NCBI GenBank assembly: GCA_028865845.1
Contig: JAGWJK010000210.1
Location: 1 to 7,092, forward strand
Direction: 5' to 3'
Source of the DNA: Rhizobiaceae bacterium
Lineage (GTDB): Bacteria; Pseudomonadota; Alphaproteobacteria; Rhizobiales; Rhizobiaceae
DNA: 7,092 nt
Shown piece by piece: positions 5,750-7,092 of the stretch (the first letter of the stretch is position 1; the number at the start of each line of letters is the position of its first letter). Below the pieces are notes generated by a model. It saw nothing but the letters and a program-made list of their open reading frames with translations. It ran no database searches and was not told the DNA's origin. A program made the position numbers and the translations under genes.

Positions 5750-5778
5750 TTATAGAGGGCGGTTCGGCTTTGTGTCAA
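5749..5778 (-). promoter_or_regulatory. Strong sigma70-type promoter on the - strand, probably for tRNA-Met
   Basis: TTGACA (5778-5773) and TATAAG (5754-5749) are separated by 18 bases. Shifted by one base it reads CTTGAC and CTATAA, close to the CTTGAC/CTATAT form described for Sinorhizobium housekeeping promoters. Start of transcription would fall near 5742, about 95 bases before the tRNA 5' end. No equally good promoter lies closer to the tRNA, but the terminator-like hairpin between them complicates this reading. Confidence 0.6.
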
Positions 5779-5791
5779 GCGGGGGATTTAT

Positions 5792-5814
5792 AAAAATCGG
5801 CTCGCTCCCCAGCC
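5792..5814 (-). terminator. Weak terminator candidate just after mnmA
   Basis: On the - strand GGCT (5814-5811) and AGCC (5802-5799) can pair around an 8-base loop, and a run of five T follows at 5796-5792 after GA. The stem is only 4 bp, so this is tentative. It lies about 20 bases after the mnmA stop. Confidence 0.28.
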
Positions 5815-5831
5815 TTGCGGCTCTCTACCCT

Positions 5832-7031
5832 TCAGGCGGCCACCGGGCCTGCAAGAAGCGCCCGCAGCGAAGCTTCCGCGGCAGGTTCGCGTTCGGAGCG
5901 CTCGATAAAGCCGCCGCCATAGACGCGGGCATCGTCGCCGGGCGCGGAATAGAGCGCGCAGGCCTGGCCCGGGGCAATGCCGGCCTCGCCGATCGTCAGA
6001 TCGACATAAATCCCGCTGCGGTCGGCATGCAGCACAGCCGGCGCCGGCACGCGGGTGGAGCGAACCTTGGCGTAGCAGGCAAAGCCTTCGCCGGAAGCCA
6101 TCTGCTCCAGGGTCTCGTCGCCGAGCCAGTTGACATCGCGCAGATAGACGCGGTGCGTTTCGAGCGCTTCCTTCGGGCCGACGATGACGCGACGCGAGCG
6201 TGCGTCGAGATAGACGACATAGAGCGGCTCGCCGGTGGCGACGCCGATGCCGCGGCGCTGGCCGATCGTATAATGCAGAATGCCTTCATGCTGACCGAGA
6301 ACGCGGCCGTCGAGATGGACGATCTCGCCAGCGAGCGCGGCATTCGGCTTCAGCTTGGCGATGACATCGGAATACTTGCCCTGGGGCACGAAACAGATGT
6401 CCTGGCTGTCGGCCTTCTTGGCGACGACCAGGCCCATTTCCTCAGCGAGCGCTCGCGTCTCCGACTTCGGCATGCCGCCGAGCGGGAAACGCAGATAGTC
6501 GATCTGCTCCTGCGTCGTGGCGAAGAGGAAATAGCTTTGGTCGCGGTCGGCATCCGCCGGGCGATAGAGTGCGCGGCGGCCGGGGTTGCCGGCAGACGGG
6601 TTTGGCCGCGAGCGGATGTAATGGCCCGTCGCCAGCGCGTCGGCGCCAAGCTCCTTGGCGGTCGCCAGCAGGTCGGCAAACTTGACGGTCTGGTTGCAGG
6701 CGACACAGGGGATCGGCGTCTCGCCGGCGACATAGCTTTCCGCGAACGGATTGATCACGGTTTCGCGGAAGCGCTTCTCGTAATCGAGGACGTAATGCGG
6801 AATGCCGAGCGTTTCGCAGACGCGGCGCGCATCGTCGATATCCTGGCCTGCACAACAGGAGCCGGCGCGATGAACGGCGGCGCCGTGATCGTAGAGCTGC
6901 AGCGTAATGCCGAGAACGTCATAGCCCTGGCGCTTCAGAATACCGGCGACGACAGAGCTGTCGACGCCGCCCGACATGGCGACGACGACGCGGGTATCTT
7001 CCGGTCGCTTGTCAAAATCCAGTGTGTTCAC
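5832..7031 (-). CDS. mnmA: tRNA-specific 2-thiouridylase MnmA
   Basis: MnmA (also TrmU) activates U34 of tRNA-Lys, -Glu and -Gln with ATP and replaces its 2-oxygen with sulfur passed from a cysteine desulfurase relay. It acts in the cytosol. The 399-residue length is normal or slightly long for the family. The PP-loop SGGVDSS is at 20-26. The first catalytic cysteine is C112 in CNQTVKF and the second, which carries the persulfide, is C213 in DSQDICF. These match the two cysteines of the E. coli enzyme. TGHY at 135-138 and DRDQSYFL at 162-169 are further family motifs, and the C-terminal third fits the beta-barrel domain. The start is GTG at 7031. No ATG lies between it and the upstream in-frame stop (7076-7074), and the only purine-rich stretch, GGAAGAG, is about 16 bases away, so the ribosome binding site is weak. 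The nearby tRNA-Met shares its strand but is not a substrate, because it has C34. Confidence 0.97.
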   Translation of the reverse strand: MNTLDFDKRPEDTRVVVAMSGGVDSSVVAGILKRQGYDVLGITLQLYDHGAAVHRAGSCCAGQDIDDARRVCETLGIPHYVLDYEKRFRETVINPFAESYVAGETPIPCVACNQTVKFADLLATAKELGADALATGHYIRSRPNPSAGNPGRRALYRPADADRDQSYFLFATTQEQIDYLRFPLGGMPKSETRALAEEMGLVVAKKADSQDICFVPQGKYSDVIAKLKPNAALAGEIVHLDGRVLGQHEGILHYTIGQRRGIGVATGEPLYVVYLDARSRRVIVGPKEALETHRVYLRDVNWLGDETLEQMASGEGFACYAKVRSTRVPAPAVLHADRSGIYVDLTIGEAGIAPGQACALYSAPGDDARVYGGGFIERSEREPAAEASLRALLAGPVAA

Positions 7032-7092
7032 GGTCGTTGCCGCCAGTCTCTTCCAAAGTCTTCGGTGCTGTCTTCATATCCGCCGGATGCCA

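Noticed and set aside
1..7092. CRISPR array, transposon, toxin-antitoxin or defence system
   Set aside because: No regularly spaced direct repeats with unique spacers, no transposase motifs and no paired small toxin and antitoxin genes were seen on either strand.

Overview
The window looks like a chromosomal stretch of an alphaproteobacterium of the Rhizobium/Agrobacterium group. The reasons are high overall GC, an MnmA protein that reads like the rhizobial version (start MNTLDFD), a small helix-turn-helix protein of a type I associate with rhizobia, and a promoter close to the CTTGAC/CTATAT form described for Sinorhizobium. This placement comes from reading the sequence, not from a database search.

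Layout, left to right. (1) The first 2.8 kb is the 3' part of a large autotransporter (type Va secretion) gene on the + strand. Its N-terminus, including the signal peptide, lies outside the window. What remains is a passenger made of six units of about 50 residues, then a second beta-helical repeat region, a linker and a complete C-terminal beta-barrel. (2) Next is a small 89-residue protein of unknown function on the + strand with a good ribosome binding site. It faces a small helix-turn-helix protein of about 71 residues on the - strand. (3) A gene-poor stretch of about 480 bases follows. It holds several small dyads and an AT-rich promoter region leading into (4) a secreted DUF1254/DUF1214 protein of 471 residues on the + strand. 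(5) Downstream is a strong long stem-loop, possibly a rhizobial mosaic repeat, and then a tRNA-Met(CAT) gene on the - strand with encoded CCA. (6) The right end is mnmA (trmU), encoding the tRNA 2-thiouridylase, complete on the - strand with a GTG start. Between mnmA and the tRNA gene lie two terminator-like hairpins and a good sigma70-type promoter on the - strand.

The genes do not form one obvious pathway. mnmA and the tRNA gene share a strand and both belong to translation, but a CAT anticodon has no U34, so this tRNA is not an MnmA substrate. The autotransporter and the DUF1254 protein are both exported, but they are separated by a convergent gene and are probably independent. I see no CRISPR array, transposase, integrase, toxin-antitoxin pair or defence system. 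The most useful leads are the passenger repeat array, the mini-regulator with nearby dyads, the hairpin leader of the DUF1254 gene, the long stem-loop at 5437-5493, and the overlapping promoter and terminator upstream of the tRNA.
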